Assembly (NCBI GenBank): GCA_022799035.1
Contig: JAAWNQ010000006.1
Span: forward strand, 27,344-91,343
Source: Oscillospiraceae bacterium
GTDB taxonomy: Bacteria > Bacillota > Clostridia > Oscillospirales > Oscillospiraceae
Length of the DNA stretch: 64,000 bases
Direction of reading: 5' to 3'
Of the stretch, positions 27,737 to 36,186 are shown piece after piece (position 1 is the stretch's first letter; the number at the start of each line of letters is the position of its first letter). The notes under the pieces are model-generated. The model did not search any database. It had not been told where the DNA came from and saw only the letters and a program-made list of their open reading frames with translations. Made by a program: the position numbers and the translations under genes.

Positions 27737-29974
27737 ATGGATCCCATCTTGGAGCGTTACCAAACCTTAGAGGACAAGATCAAATCCTACAACCCCACCG
27801 CCGACACTCAGCGGCTGTTTGACGCCTTCTCCTACGCCGATAATGCCCATTCCGGCCAGCTGCGCAAAAGTGGGGAGCCCTACATTATTCATCCCCTGGC
27901 GGTGGCCGAGATCGTAGCCGAGCTGGAGCTGGACTCCGACTCCATCATCGCCGCCCTCCTCCACGACGTCATTGAGGACACCGGCGCCACCCACGAGGAC
28001 ATCGCCAAGCGGTTTGGGGAGAGCGTGGCCCTTCTGGTGGAGGGGGTCACCAAACTGACCAAGATGCAGTACACCTCCAAAGAGGAGGAGCAGATGGAGA
28101 ACCTGCGAAAAATGTTCATGGCTATGGCCAAGGACATCCGGGTGATCCTCATCAAGATCTGCGACCGGCTCCACAACATGCGCACCATGGAGTACCAGTC
28201 GGCCAAAAAGCAGCGGGAGAAGGCCCTGGAGACCATGGAGATCTATGCCCCCATCGCCCACCGTCTGGGAATGCAGCGGATCAAATGGGAGCTGGAGGAC
28301 ACCTCCCTGAAATACCTGGATCCGGTGGGCTACCAGGAGATTGCCGACGAGCTCTCCGCCCGCTCCTCCGCCCACGAGGAGTTCCTGGCCTCCATTCAAA
28401 AACGGATCCGGGACCGGATGGACGAGGAACGCCTCCACTGCCAGGTCTACGGCCGGGTAAAGCACACCTACTCCATCTACCGGAAGATGTACGCCCAGAA
28501 CAAGACCCTGGACGAGATCTTTGACCTCTACGCCTTTCGGGTCATCGTCACCGACCTGCCCACCTGCTACTATGTCCTGGGCTGTATCCACGACATGTTC
28601 AATCCGGTGCTGGGCCGGTTCAAGGACTATATCTCCACCCCCAAGCCCAACGGCTACCAGTCCCTCCACACCACCGTCATCGGCCGGGAGGGCATTCCCT
28701 TTGAGGTGCAGATCCGCACCGAGGAGATGCACAACACTGCCGAGTACGGCATCGCCGCCCACTGGAAATACAAGCAGGGCATGGGCAACCAGAACCTGGG
28801 CACCGAGGAAGCCTTTGAATGGGTCCGCAAGCTGCTGGAAAGTCAGCAGGACGCCGACCCGGACGAGTTTGTCTCCACCCTGAAGGTGGATATGTTTGCC
28901 GACGAGGTCTTTGTCTTCACCCCCCAGGGGGATGTAAAGAGCCTCCCCGCGGGGGCCACCCCCATCGACTTTGCCTACTCCATCCACTCCGCCGTAGGCA
29001 ACCGGATGACGGGGGCCAAGGTCAACGGCCGCATCGTCCCCTTCGACACCCAACTCAAATCGGGGGACATTGTGGAGGTCATCACCTCCAAGTCGGCCCA
29101 CGGCCCCAGCCGGGACTGGCTGAAGCTGTGTAAATCCAACGAGGCCCGGAACAAGATCCGCCAGTGGTTCAAGAAGGAACGCCGGGAGGAGAACATTGCC
29201 ACCGGCCGGGCCACCTTTGAAGCGGAGTTAAAGCACCAGGGTCTGACCCTGGCCCAGCTCACCGATGAGGCGGTCCTTCCCGGTCTGCTGAAAAAGACCC
29301 GCTTCGGCTCCCTGGACGAGCTTTACAACGCCATTGGCTACGGCGGCGTGTCGGCGGTAAAGACGGTGGCCCGGTTCCGGGATGAACTGATCCGTCTGGA
29401 CAAGGCCGCCGCTGAGAAGCTGGCGGCAGAAAAACTCTCCACCGGGGTGGAGAAGGTCATTATGCCCTCCTCCGCCGCCGACGCCGCCCCCAAGCAGCCC
29501 CACCTCCCCCGCCGCTCCCAGTCGGGCATCATCGTGGAGGGGTTGGACAACTGCCTGGTGAAGTTCGCCAAGTGCTGTACCCCCGTACCCGGGGATCCGG
29601 TGGTGGGCTTCATCACCCGGGGCTTCGGGGTTTCCGTCCACCGCTCCGACTGCCCCAACGCCCTGGTGGAAAACCGGAAGCCCGAGGAGGCCGGCCGGTG
29701 GATCAAGGTGGACTGGGTGGAGGGAGACCTCCCCGGCTATCAGACCGCCCTGGACCTCTCCGCCAAAGACCGGGACGGCCTGACCCTGGACGTGGCCATG
29801 GCCCTCTCCGCCGCCAAGGTAAAGGTCAACTCCCTCTCCGCCAAAGCCATGCCCGACGGCTACGCCATGGTATCTGTGGTGGTGGAGGTCAAAGACCGGG
29901 ATGAGCTGGTCAACGTGGTAAACAAGCTCAGCCAGATCCAGAGTGTGTACCAGGTCAAGAGAAGCGTAGGATAA
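27737..29974 (+). CDS. rel: Bifunctional (p)ppGpp synthetase/hydrolase, Rel
   Basis: Long RSH alarmone enzyme, 745 aa. Order: HD hydrolase domain with HPLAVAEIVAELELD and LLHDVIEDTGAT (His-Asp pair near residue 75, ED intact), synthetase domain with GRVKHTYSIYRKMY and FDLYAFRVIV and YQSLHTTVIG, TGS domain (FVFTPQGDVKSLPAGATPIDFAYSIHS), helical and Cys-containing segment (KFAKCCTPVPGDPVVGFITRG), and C-terminal ACT domain. Both activities look intact. ATG 27737 is chosen; the GGAGG lies rather far (about 14 bases) upstream, so an undetected nearer start is possible but no other fits the family N terminus. Confidence 0.96.
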   Translation: MDPILERYQTLEDKIKSYNPTADTQRLFDAFSYADNAHSGQLRKSGEPYIIHPLAVAEIVAELELDSDSIIAALLHDVIEDTGATHEDIAKRFGESVALLVEGVTKLTKMQYTSKEEEQMENLRKMFMAMAKDIRVILIKICDRLHNMRTMEYQSAKKQREKALETMEIYAPIAHRLGMQRIKWELEDTSLKYLDPVGYQEIADELSARSSAHEEFLASIQKRIRDRMDEERLHCQVYGRVKHTYSIYRKMYAQNKTLDEIFDLYAFRVIVTDLPTCYYVLGCIHDMFNPVLGRFKDYISTPKPNGYQSLHTTVIGREGIPFEVQIRTEEMHNTAEYGIAAHWKYKQGMGNQNLGTEEAFEWVRKLLESQQDADPDEFVSTLKVDMFADEVFVFTPQGDVKSLPAGATPIDFAYSIHSAVGNRMTGAKVNGRIVPFDTQLKSGDIVEVITSKSAHGPSRDWLKLCKSNEARNKIRQWFKKERREENIATGRATFEAELKHQGLTLAQLTDEAVLPGLLKKTRFGSLDELYNAIGYGGVSAVKTVARFRDELIRLDKAAAEKLAAEKLSTGVEKVIMPSSAADAAPKQPHLPRRSQSGIIVEGLDNCLVKFAKCCTPVPGDPVVGFITRGFGVSVHRSDCPNALVENRKPEEAGRWIKVDWVEGDLPGYQTALDLSAKDRDGLTLDVAMALSAAKVKVNSLSAKAMPDGYAMVSVVVEVKDRDELVNVVNKLSQIQSVYQVKRSVG

Positions 29975-29978
29975 GTTA

Positions 29979-30100
29979 GAAGTGAAAAGTGAAAAATTAA
30001 AAATGAAAAATGGCTGTGGCCGCCATAGGCGGCATATAAAATAAGTCCGGCCAAGGGCCGGACACCACAATTTTTCACTTTTCACTTTTCATTTTTCACT
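29979..30100. repeat. Intergenic repeat, subfamily A, full copy
   Basis: 122 bp between rel and the D-Asp-ligase-like gene. AT-rich terminal inverted repeats of about 30 bp (GTGAAAAATTAAAAATG-type at left, complement at right) enclose two GC palindromes, GGCCGCCATAGGCGGC and GTCCGGCCAAGGGCCGGAC. An inverted copy sits at 34083-34210. Confidence 0.85.
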
Positions 30101-30124
30101 CCAGGATAAGGAGATGCCGTCAAT

Positions 30125-31342
30125 ATGAACGATCAACCCTTCATTCCCCTTTTGCTGGGGGCTGATATCAACGTCTACTCCATGGCCCGGGCTTTTCATG
30201 AGGCTTATGGGATCAAGACCGTAGCCTATGGGATGTACCCCTCGGGGCCCTGCTACGGCAGCGCCATCATCGACTACCGGGTCTGCGCCCACAACGACGA
30301 GCCCGAAAAGGTGCTGGAGAACGTCCGCCACGTCGCCGCCCAGTTCCCGGACAAAACCATCCTCCTTCTGGGCTGCGGGGACAATTATTTGACCTCCATC
30401 GCCGCCAACCTGGACAGGTATCCGGACAACGTCATCGCCCCCTATGTACCCCTGGAGCAGATGGAGGAGCTGATCCACAAGGAGAAGTTCTACGCCATGT
30501 GCGGCAAGTACGGCATCGACCACCCGGAGACCTTCGTCTACCGCAAGGGCATGGGCCATGACTTTGAACTCCCCTTTTCCGGCCCCTTCGTGGTAAAGCC
30601 AGCCGAGTCCGCCACCTACTGGGACCACCCCTTCCCCACCCAGAAGAAGGCCTATATCCTCCAGACCCGGGAGGAGGTAGACCGGGTCATCGACGATATC
30701 TATGATAACGGCTACCAGGATTCCCTCATCATCCAGGACTTCATCCCCGGGGGAGATGAGAATATGCGGGTGCTCACCTGCTACTCCGGGGCCGACGGGA
30801 AGGTCCGGCTCATGTGCCTGGGCCATGTGCTCCTGGAGGAGCACGCCCCCCACGCCATCGGCAACCACGCCGTCATCATCACCGAGGATAACGAGGAGCT
30901 GTGCCGGCCCTTCCGGGCCTTTTTGGAGGATATCCACTTTGTGGGCTTCTCCAACTTCGATATCAAATATGACTCCCGGGACGGAAAGTACAAGGCCTTT
31001 GAGATCAACTGCCGCCAGGGCCGGAGCAACTACTACGTCACCGGGGCGGGCTACAACCTGGCCCGGTTCCTGGTGGAGGACCGCGTGGAGCACAAGCCCC
31101 AGGAGCTGGTGGTCACCAAAAACCGCCACCTCTGGTGGGTTCTCCCCAAAAAGGTGGCCTACGACTATATCTCCCCCGCCTTCCACCAGGAGATGAGGGA
31201 GCTGGACAGGGCCGGCGCCTCGGTAGATCCCCTGTGGTACAAGGGGGATAAGGCCCTTATCCACAAGCTCCGCATCTGGAACCAGCAGCGCCGCCAGCAC
31301 CAAAGGTATGCGGAGAACATGGAGAAGAGAAAAGAGATCTAA
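30125..31342 (+). CDS. ATP-grasp carboxylate-amine ligase, D-aspartate ligase-like
   Basis: ATP-grasp enzyme of 405 aa. The N terminus (PLLLGADINVYSMARAFHEA) recalls the D-aspartate ligase of Enterococcus faecium, which attaches D-Asp to the side-chain amine of L-Lys in the peptidoglycan precursor. ATP-grasp elements: FVVKPAESATYWDHP (residues about 157-171), SLIIQDFIPGGDENMRVLT, and FSNFDIKYDSRDGKYKAFEINCRQGRSN with the metal-binding Glu and Asn. The adjacent gene is an Asp/Glu racemase, 26 bases downstream, which could supply D-Asp. Start ATG 30125 with AAGGAG upstream. Related ATP-grasp proteins with other substrates cannot be excluded. Confidence 0.75.
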   Translation: MNDQPFIPLLLGADINVYSMARAFHEAYGIKTVAYGMYPSGPCYGSAIIDYRVCAHNDEPEKVLENVRHVAAQFPDKTILLLGCGDNYLTSIAANLDRYPDNVIAPYVPLEQMEELIHKEKFYAMCGKYGIDHPETFVYRKGMGHDFELPFSGPFVVKPAESATYWDHPFPTQKKAYILQTREEVDRVIDDIYDNGYQDSLIIQDFIPGGDENMRVLTCYSGADGKVRLMCLGHVLLEEHAPHAIGNHAVIITEDNEELCRPFRAFLEDIHFVGFSNFDIKYDSRDGKYKAFEINCRQGRSNYYVTGAGYNLARFLVEDRVEHKPQELVVTKNRHLWWVLPKKVAYDYISPAFHQEMRELDRAGASVDPLWYKGDKALIHKLRIWNQQRRQHQRYAENMEKRKEI

Positions 31343-31368
31343 GGATAAAGAAGCCCGGGAGGTGCCCC

Positions 31369-32073
31369 ATGGAAAAAGGAAAACTTGGCGTCATCGGCGG
31401 CATGGGCCCCCAGGCCACCCTCCAGTTCTGCCAGCGGATCCTGGATCACACCGCCGCCGGGAGCGACCAGGAGCACCTGCCCATGCTCATTCTCAACGAT
31501 ACCCAGATACCCGACCGCACCGCCGCCCTCTTCAGCGGGGATGTGGAGCCCGTCTGTGCCCGGCTCCTGGCCGACGCCAGGGTGCTGGAGGACTGGGGGG
31601 CCGCCGCCATCGCCATCACCTGCAATACCGCCCACGCCTTTCTGCCCCGGCTCCAGGGGGAGCTGAATATCCCCCTGGTCAATATGGTCACCGAGACCGC
31701 CGCCGCCCTGAAACACCTGGGCTGCCGGCGGGTGGGCATCCTGGCCACCGACGGCACCCTCCAGGTGGGGCTTTACCACCAGGCCTTGGAGGCCCAGGGG
31801 ATCCAGCCCCTCACCCCCGACGCCGCCGCCCAGCGGGAGGTCATGGGGATTATTTATGAGGAGATCAAGAAGGGCCTTCCGGGGAACGAGGCGCGGTTCC
31901 GCATGGCGGCAGACTCCCTGAAGGCCCAGGGCTGCGACCGGATCCTTCTGGCCTGCACCGAGATGTCCACCTACAAGGACTGGCACGGCCTGGACGATTT
32001 TTACGTGGACGCCATGGACGTGCTGGCCCTCCGCTGTATCCAGCTGTGCGGCTACCCCTTACGGGATATGTAG
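31369..32073 (+). CDS. Aspartate/glutamate racemase family protein
   Basis: PLP-independent racemase of 234 aa. Both catalytic Cys motifs are present: AITCNTAHAF near residue 85 and LLACTEMST near residue 190; N-terminal GKLGVIGGMGPQATLQFCQRI is typical of aspartate racemases, and the length fits that family. Cotranscribed with the ATP-grasp ligase, so D-aspartate is the likely product. Start ATG 31369, GGGAGGTG upstream. It converges on the small gene at 32059, overlapping it by 15 bases. Confidence 0.87.
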   Translation: MEKGKLGVIGGMGPQATLQFCQRILDHTAAGSDQEHLPMLILNDTQIPDRTAALFSGDVEPVCARLLADARVLEDWGAAAIAITCNTAHAFLPRLQGELNIPLVNMVTETAAALKHLGCRRVGILATDGTLQVGLYHQALEAQGIQPLTPDAAAQREVMGIIYEEIKKGLPGNEARFRMAADSLKAQGCDRILLACTEMSTYKDWHGLDDFYVDAMDVLALRCIQLCGYPLRDM

Positions 32074-32274
32074 CCCCAGCTTCACCAGATAGTTGAAGAG
32101 GATCCGCCGCTCCCCGTCATCCCGGTAGAAAGCCTCTTGCTGATAGTTTTCCCAAAGGACCTCCTGCTCCAGGGTAAAGGTAGCCTCCAATGCCTGTTGC
32201 GCGTCGCTGGGATATTGAACCATAGGCAGGAATTCATCGATCATGTAATAAAGTTGAAATAAAATATCTTGCAT
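32059..32274 (-). CDS. Small protein of XRE-linked module 1 (unknown function)
   Basis: 71 aa, acidic, predicted helical, not recognised. Aromatic-rich N terminus (QDILFQLYYMIDEFLP). Expressed divergently from an XRE regulator across a shared 15-bp-arm palindrome, with a consensus minus-strand promoter. In size and arrangement it resembles the small proteins of modules 2 and 3 (47624 and 52123), though sequence similarity is not obvious. Its 3' end overlaps the racemase gene on the other strand. GGGGTG lies eight bases before ATG 32274. Confidence 0.65.
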   Translation of the reverse strand: MQDILFQLYYMIDEFLPMVQYPSDAQQALEATFTLEQEVLWENYQQEAFYRDDGERRILFNYLVKLGLHIP

Positions 32275-32275
32275 A

Positions 32276-32326
32276 TTGAATCACCCCATTTAGGTGTATT
32301 ATAATATACCTAAATGGGTGTGTCAA
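32276..32326. promoter_or_regulatory. Operator and divergent promoters of module 1
   Basis: Inverted repeat CCCATTTAGGTGTAT (32285-32299), TATA, ATATACCTAAATGGG (32304-32318), one mismatch in 15. It contains both -10 elements: plus strand TTGAAT (32276-32281), 18 bases, TATAAT (32300-32305); minus strand TTGACA (32326-32321), 17 bases, TATAAT (32303-32298). A bound dimer would silence both genes. Confidence 0.75.
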
Positions 32327-32336
32327 GGGGGTACAC

Positions 32337-32546
32337 ATGGAAATTTTAGCAAAACGTATGCGGGAAGTAAGAAAAGAAAAGGGCTTGCGGCAAAGTGATA
32401 CAGCAAAAGAACTGAATATTTCCCTTAATTCATATCAACGCTACGAAGCGAACGAAAGAGAACCTATGGCCCCCTTTATCGCCGCGTTCGCGGAATACTT
32501 CAACGTCTCTGCCGACTACCTCCTGGGCCTGACCGACAAGCGGTAG
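32337..32546 (+). CDS. XRE-family helix-turn-helix regulator (module 1)
   Basis: Cro/C1-type DNA-binding protein, 69 aa, all of it one HTH domain: KRMREVRKEKGLRQSDTAKE, recognition helix around SLNSYQRYEANER, and the C-terminal YFNVSADYLLGLTD common to XRE regulators of Firmicutes. No effector domain. Start ATG 32337 with AGGGGG upstream. Likely autorepressor on the palindrome at 32285-32318. Confidence 0.85.
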   Translation: MEILAKRMREVRKEKGLRQSDTAKELNISLNSYQRYEANEREPMAPFIAAFAEYFNVSADYLLGLTDKR

Positions 32547-32566
32547 GGCGGGGGCTTGCCCCCGCC
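32547..32566 (+). terminator. GC hairpin after XRE gene (module 1)
   Basis: GGCGGGGG-CTTG-CCCCCGCC directly at the stop codon, followed by CGCTTTTCC; a modest terminator. Confidence 0.55.
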
Positions 32567-32610
32567 GCTTTTCCCCCCTATTATCCCTTCCCGGAATCGA
32601 GGTGACCCCT

Positions 32611-34098
32611 ATGGATCGGCCCCGCCTGCCCTTGGGCGAATATGTTCAGATCCTTCTGAAAAACGGCCTTTTGGCTGACAATACTCCAATTTCCGCCGAC
32701 TTTACCCGGCGGGTGGAGGCGGTGACCTGCGACTCCCGGGGGGCGGTTCCCGGGAGCCTTTTCCTTTGCAAAGGGGCGGCCTTCAAGGAGGAATACCTGC
32801 TGGAGGCCTTGGACCGCGGGGCCTTCGCCTATGTGAGCGAACACCCCTACCCCAACGCCCCCGCCCCCTGTATCCGGGTCACCGACATCCGCGCCGCCAT
32901 GGGGCTCCTGGCCGACGCCGCCTGGGGCCACCCCTCGGGGAGCCTTGGGATCGTAGGGATCACGGGCACCAAGGGCAAGACCACCACCGCCTATTTCATC
33001 AAATCCATCCTGGACTGCTGGCGGGAGGAGCAGGGGCTTCACCCGGCGGGCCTTCTCTCCACCATCGTCACCGACGACGGGGCCCAGAGGAAGCCCGCCA
33101 CCCTCACCACCCCGGAGCCTTTAGACCTCCAGCGGCACCTTTGGAACGCCAAGGAGGCGGGGTGCGGCTATGTGGTGATGGAGTGCTCCTCCCAGGCGCT
33201 GAAATACGGTCGGATGACCGGGGTAGACCTGGCCGTTGCCGCCTTTCTCAACATCGGGGAGGATCATATCAGCCCCAAGGAGCACCCCACGGCGGAGGAC
33301 TATTTTCAGTCCAAGCTGAAAATATTTGACCAAGCTAAGGCCGCCGTGGTCAACCTGGACAGCGACAGACAGGGGGAGGTGCTGGACGCCGCCCAGCGGT
33401 GCGGAAAATTCAGCGCCTACTCCCTGAAATTTGCCCGCGGTATGCGCCGCACCCAGGAGGGCATGGCCTTTACGGTTCGTATTGGGGAGGAGGGTCACCC
33501 CTTTACCATCCCCATGACCGGGGACTTCAATGTCTCCAACGCCCTGTGCGCCCTCTCGGTGTGCGCCATGCTGGGGGTTCCCCTGGAGGCCATCCGCCGG
33601 GGCCTTGCCCGGGCCCGGGTGCCCGGACGGATGGAGACCTACTCCGGCAGGGGAAAGACTGTTATTGTGGACTACGCCCACAACGGCATGGCCCTCTCCG
33701 CCCTTCTTCAGGCGGTGCGGGGGGACTATCCGGGCTCTCCGGTCTGGGTGGTCTTTGGCTGTACCGGAGGCAAGGGCCTGGACCGACGGGAGGGGATGGG
33801 AAAGGCGGCGGGAGCGTACGCCGACCATATCATCCTCACCGAGGACGACCCTGGCCCCGAGGAGGTGGAGGCCATCTGCGCCGAGATCGGGACCTATATC
33901 GCCCCCTTTGGGAAGCCCTATACTGTCATTCCCGACCGGGAGGAGGCCATCCGCGCCGCCATTGAGACCGCCCCCGAGGGGGCGGTGGTGGTGCTGGCGG
34001 GCAAGGGCAGCGAGATGGAGCAGAAGCGGAAAAACGGCCCGGTGCCCTGCGCCCCGGACGGAATGCTGGCGGAAAAATATTTAAAAATGAAAAGTTAA
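32611..34098 (+). CDS. MurE-like UDP-MurNAc-tripeptide synthetase
   Basis: Mur ligase of 495 aa. N-terminal UDP-binding domain (CDSRGAVPGSLFLCKGAAF), ATP loop GITGTKGKTTTAYF near residue 115, MECSSQALK with the conserved Ser/His region, and C-terminal domain with DYAHNGMALSALL and FGCTGGKGLDRREGMGKAA. The amino-acid-specifying motif is DDPG (in LTEDDPGPEE), not the DNPR of meso-diaminopimelate enzymes; L-Lys enzymes carry D(D/N)P variants. Start ATG 32611 with GAGG eight bases upstream. Its last residues (KMKS) and stop codon come from the terminal repeat of the 34083-34210 element. Probably not the only MurE in the genome. Confidence 0.82.
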   Translation: MDRPRLPLGEYVQILLKNGLLADNTPISADFTRRVEAVTCDSRGAVPGSLFLCKGAAFKEEYLLEALDRGAFAYVSEHPYPNAPAPCIRVTDIRAAMGLLADAAWGHPSGSLGIVGITGTKGKTTTAYFIKSILDCWREEQGLHPAGLLSTIVTDDGAQRKPATLTTPEPLDLQRHLWNAKEAGCGYVVMECSSQALKYGRMTGVDLAVAAFLNIGEDHISPKEHPTAEDYFQSKLKIFDQAKAAVVNLDSDRQGEVLDAAQRCGKFSAYSLKFARGMRRTQEGMAFTVRIGEEGHPFTIPMTGDFNVSNALCALSVCAMLGVPLEAIRRGLARARVPGRMETYSGRGKTVIVDYAHNGMALSALLQAVRGDYPGSPVWVVFGCTGGKGLDRREGMGKAAGAYADHIILTEDDPGPEEVEAICAEIGTYIAPFGKPYTVIPDREEAIRAAIETAPEGAVVVLAGKGSEMEQKRKNGPVPCAPDGMLAEKYLKMKS

Positions 34099-34210
34099 AA
34101 ATTAAAAGTGAAAAGTTTCGGTGTCCGGCTCTGCCGGACTATTTAAAATAGGCGGCCTATGGCCGCCACAGGTCATGGCTTTTTCATTTTTAACTTTTCA
34201 TTTTTCACTT
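34083..34210. repeat. Intergenic repeat, subfamily A, inverted full copy
   Basis: 128 bp. Inverted relative to 29979-30100: TIR (TTAAAAATGAAAAGTTAAAA), then GGTGTCCGGCTCTGCCGGAC, ATTTAAAATA, GGCGGCCTATGGCCGCC, then the opposite TIR. Overlaps the 3' end of the murE-like gene. Confidence 0.85.
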
Positions 34211-34230
34211 CTCAAGGGTGGGTGGTGGCC

Positions 34231-35595
34231 ATGAAAGAGGAAAAACTGTTGATGACGGAGGGGCCCATCGGGCCTATTTTGCTGCGCTTTGCCCTCCCCC
34301 TTTTCCTGGGAAATCTCTTTCAGCAGCTCTACAATATCGTGGATTCCCTGGTGGTGGGGAATGTGTGCGGGGATACGGCTCTGGCCGCCGTCAGCTCCTC
34401 AGGGAGCCTTTGCCACCTGCTGATCGGGTTTTTCCAAGGCCTATGCCTGGGAGCTGGGGTGGTGGTCTCCCGGCACTGGGGGGCCAGGGACCGGGAGGGA
34501 ACCGACCGGGCGGTACATACCACCATCCTGTTCGCCTTTTTCGCCGGGATCCTGCTCACCATTTTCGGGGTGTGCTTTACCCCCACCCTGCTGCGGTGGA
34601 TGGGGACCCCGGAGAACGTGCTGCCCTACTCCATTGAGTATTTCCGGGTGTACTGCGCCGGACTTATGGGTCTGGCCCTCTACAATACCGCCACCGGCAT
34701 TTTTCAATCCCTGGGGGACAGCCGGCGCCCCCTTCTCTACCTGATCATTGCCGCGGTCGTGAACCTGATCCTGGACCTGATCTTTGTGGCGGGACTGGAC
34801 ATGGGAGTGGGAGGCGCGGCCCTGGCTACCATCCTGGGTCAGGCTCTCAGCGCGGTCCTGGCCTTTGGTCACCTGATGAGCGGACGGTTTGTGATCCGGG
34901 TCCGCTGGAAGGCCCTGCAGGCCGACCGGGAGCTGCTGGGGCAGATCTTTCGGATGGGTCTGCCCAGCGGGATCCAAAACTGCGTTATCAACATTGCCAA
35001 TGTGGTCGTCCAGGCCAATATCAACGCCTTTGGGGACTTGGCCATGGCCGGCTGCGGAGCCTACTCCAAGATCGAGGGGTTTATGTTCCTGCCGGTGAGC
35101 AGCCTCACCATGGCCATCACCACCTTTGTGGGCCAAAACACGGGGGCCAAGCAGCCCCAGCGGGCCAGGGAGGGGGCCTGGCTGGGCATCGGCATGGCCG
35201 CGGGGTTTACCGAGGCCATCGGGGTTCTCTTTTTCCTTCTGGCTCCCTGGCTCATCGGCCTGTTTAGCCCCACCCCGGAGGTGGTGGCCTTCGGGGTCCG
35301 GCAGGTACGGACCGAAGCCCTGTTCTATGCCTTTTTAGGCTTTGCCCACGCCGCCGGAGCCGCCCTGCGGGGTGCGGGGAGAGCGGTGACCTCCATGGCG
35401 GTGCTGCTGTCGGTGTGGTGCGCCCTGCGGATCGCCTACATCACCGGGATGGTGGCGGTGTTCCAGGATATCACAGTTGTGTTTACCGCCTATCCCGTGA
35501 CCTGGATCGTCAGCTCGGCCATCTTCGCCTTCATTCTGCGGCGGGGGAATTGGCTGGGACAGGAGGGATCGAAAAAATTTTCCGAAAGGGCTTGA
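34231..35595 (+). CDS. MATE-family efflux transporter
   Basis: Twelve-segment MATE exporter of 454 aa. Starts LLMTEGPIGPILLRFALPLFLGNLFQQLYNIVDSLVVG, the standard MATE N-terminal signature, with the internal repeat near residue 235 (FRMGLPSGIQNCVINIANVVVQANIN). Clostridial members of this branch are usually annotated as multidrug Na+ antiporters with unproven cargo. Its position after a Mur ligase is suggestive but does not prove a lipid or wall-precursor role. ATG 34231 with GGGTGG upstream. The feo promoter -35 overlaps its stop codon. Confidence 0.9.
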   Translation: MKEEKLLMTEGPIGPILLRFALPLFLGNLFQQLYNIVDSLVVGNVCGDTALAAVSSSGSLCHLLIGFFQGLCLGAGVVVSRHWGARDREGTDRAVHTTILFAFFAGILLTIFGVCFTPTLLRWMGTPENVLPYSIEYFRVYCAGLMGLALYNTATGIFQSLGDSRRPLLYLIIAAVVNLILDLIFVAGLDMGVGGAALATILGQALSAVLAFGHLMSGRFVIRVRWKALQADRELLGQIFRMGLPSGIQNCVINIANVVVQANINAFGDLAMAGCGAYSKIEGFMFLPVSSLTMAITTFVGQNTGAKQPQRAREGAWLGIGMAAGFTEAIGVLFFLLAPWLIGLFSPTPEVVAFGVRQVRTEALFYAFLGFAHAAGAALRGAGRAVTSMAVLLSVWCALRIAYITGMVAVFQDITVVFTAYPVTWIVSSAIFAFILRRGNWLGQEGSKKFSERA

Positions 35596-35687
35596 CAAAG
35601 ACGGTTAGCAGGTGTAAACTTTGAGGCAGAAAAGGGGTTAGTTAAAACTAACCCCAATCTTTGCCCCGTGTGTTAGCCAACGCTAAC
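35592..35687 (+). promoter_or_regulatory. feo promoter with three 16-bp palindromic operators
   Basis: TTGACA (35592-35597), 17 bases, TAAACT (35615-35620). Operators: GTTAGCAGGTGTAAAC (35604-35619, inside the promoter), GTTAGTTAAAACTAAC (35637-35652, within a 10-bp-arm hairpin 35634-35655) and GTTAGCCAACGCTAAC (35672-35687). All share GTTAG-N6-CTAAC symmetry, close to DtxR/IdeR-type iron boxes. A fourth copy precedes feoB. Confidence 0.75.
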
Positions 35688-35713
35688 CAACTAGGTCAGA
35701 GGGAGGAGGAGGC

Positions 35714-35926
35714 ATGGTGCCTTTGACAATGGCAAAACCGGGAGAGACCGTTACCATCCGCAAGATCACAGGCAAGGATGAGGTGCGCCAGCATCTGGCC
35801 GAGCTGGGCTTTGTGGTGGACGGGGTGGTCACGGTGGTCAGCGAGCTGGCCGGGAACCTGATCCTGCAGGTGAAGGACAGCCGGGTGGCCCTGGACAAGA
35901 CCATGGCAAACCGTATTATGATCTGA
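35714..35926 (+). CDS. feoA: FeoA-domain protein, first copy
   Basis: 70-aa SH3-like FeoA protein. Pattern: PLTMAKPGETVTIRKITGKDEVRQHLAELGFVVDGVVTVVSE then LILQVKDSRVALDKTMANRIMI, as in FeoA. Cytoplasmic partner or modulator of FeoB. Start ATG 35714, GGAGGAGG upstream. First gene of feoA-feoA-feoB, 15 bases before the second feoA. Confidence 0.93.
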   Translation: MVPLTMAKPGETVTIRKITGKDEVRQHLAELGFVVDGVVTVVSELAGNLILQVKDSRVALDKTMANRIMI

Positions 35927-35941
35927 GAGGAGAGGAAAGGT

Positions 35942-36163
35942 ATGAAAACACTGAAGGACGCCAGAGTGGGCGAGACCGTCACCGTGTCCAGGCTTCACGG
36001 CGAGGGGGCCGTCAAGCGCCGCATTATGGACATGGGGATCACCCGGGGCACCGAGATCTTTATCCGCAAGGTAGCCCCCCTGGGGGACCCCATGGAGCTG
36101 AACGTGCGGGGCTACGAGCTGTCCGTGCGCAGGGCCGACGCGGAAATGATCGAGCTGGCGTAA
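35942..36163 (+). CDS. feoA: FeoA-domain protein, second copy
   Basis: 73-aa FeoA paralogue (VGETVTVSRLHGEGAVKRRIMDMGITRGTEIFIRKVAPLGDP), with the MGI.RG turn and PLGDP loop, closer to canonical FeoA than the first copy. Two small FeoA proteins before feoB are common in Clostridia. Start ATG 35942 after GGAGAGGAAAGG. Confidence 0.93.
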   Translation: MKTLKDARVGETVTVSRLHGEGAVKRRIMDMGITRGTEIFIRKVAPLGDPMELNVRGYELSVRRADAEMIELA

Positions 36164-36186
36164 AGACGAAAAATTTTTGCACATTG

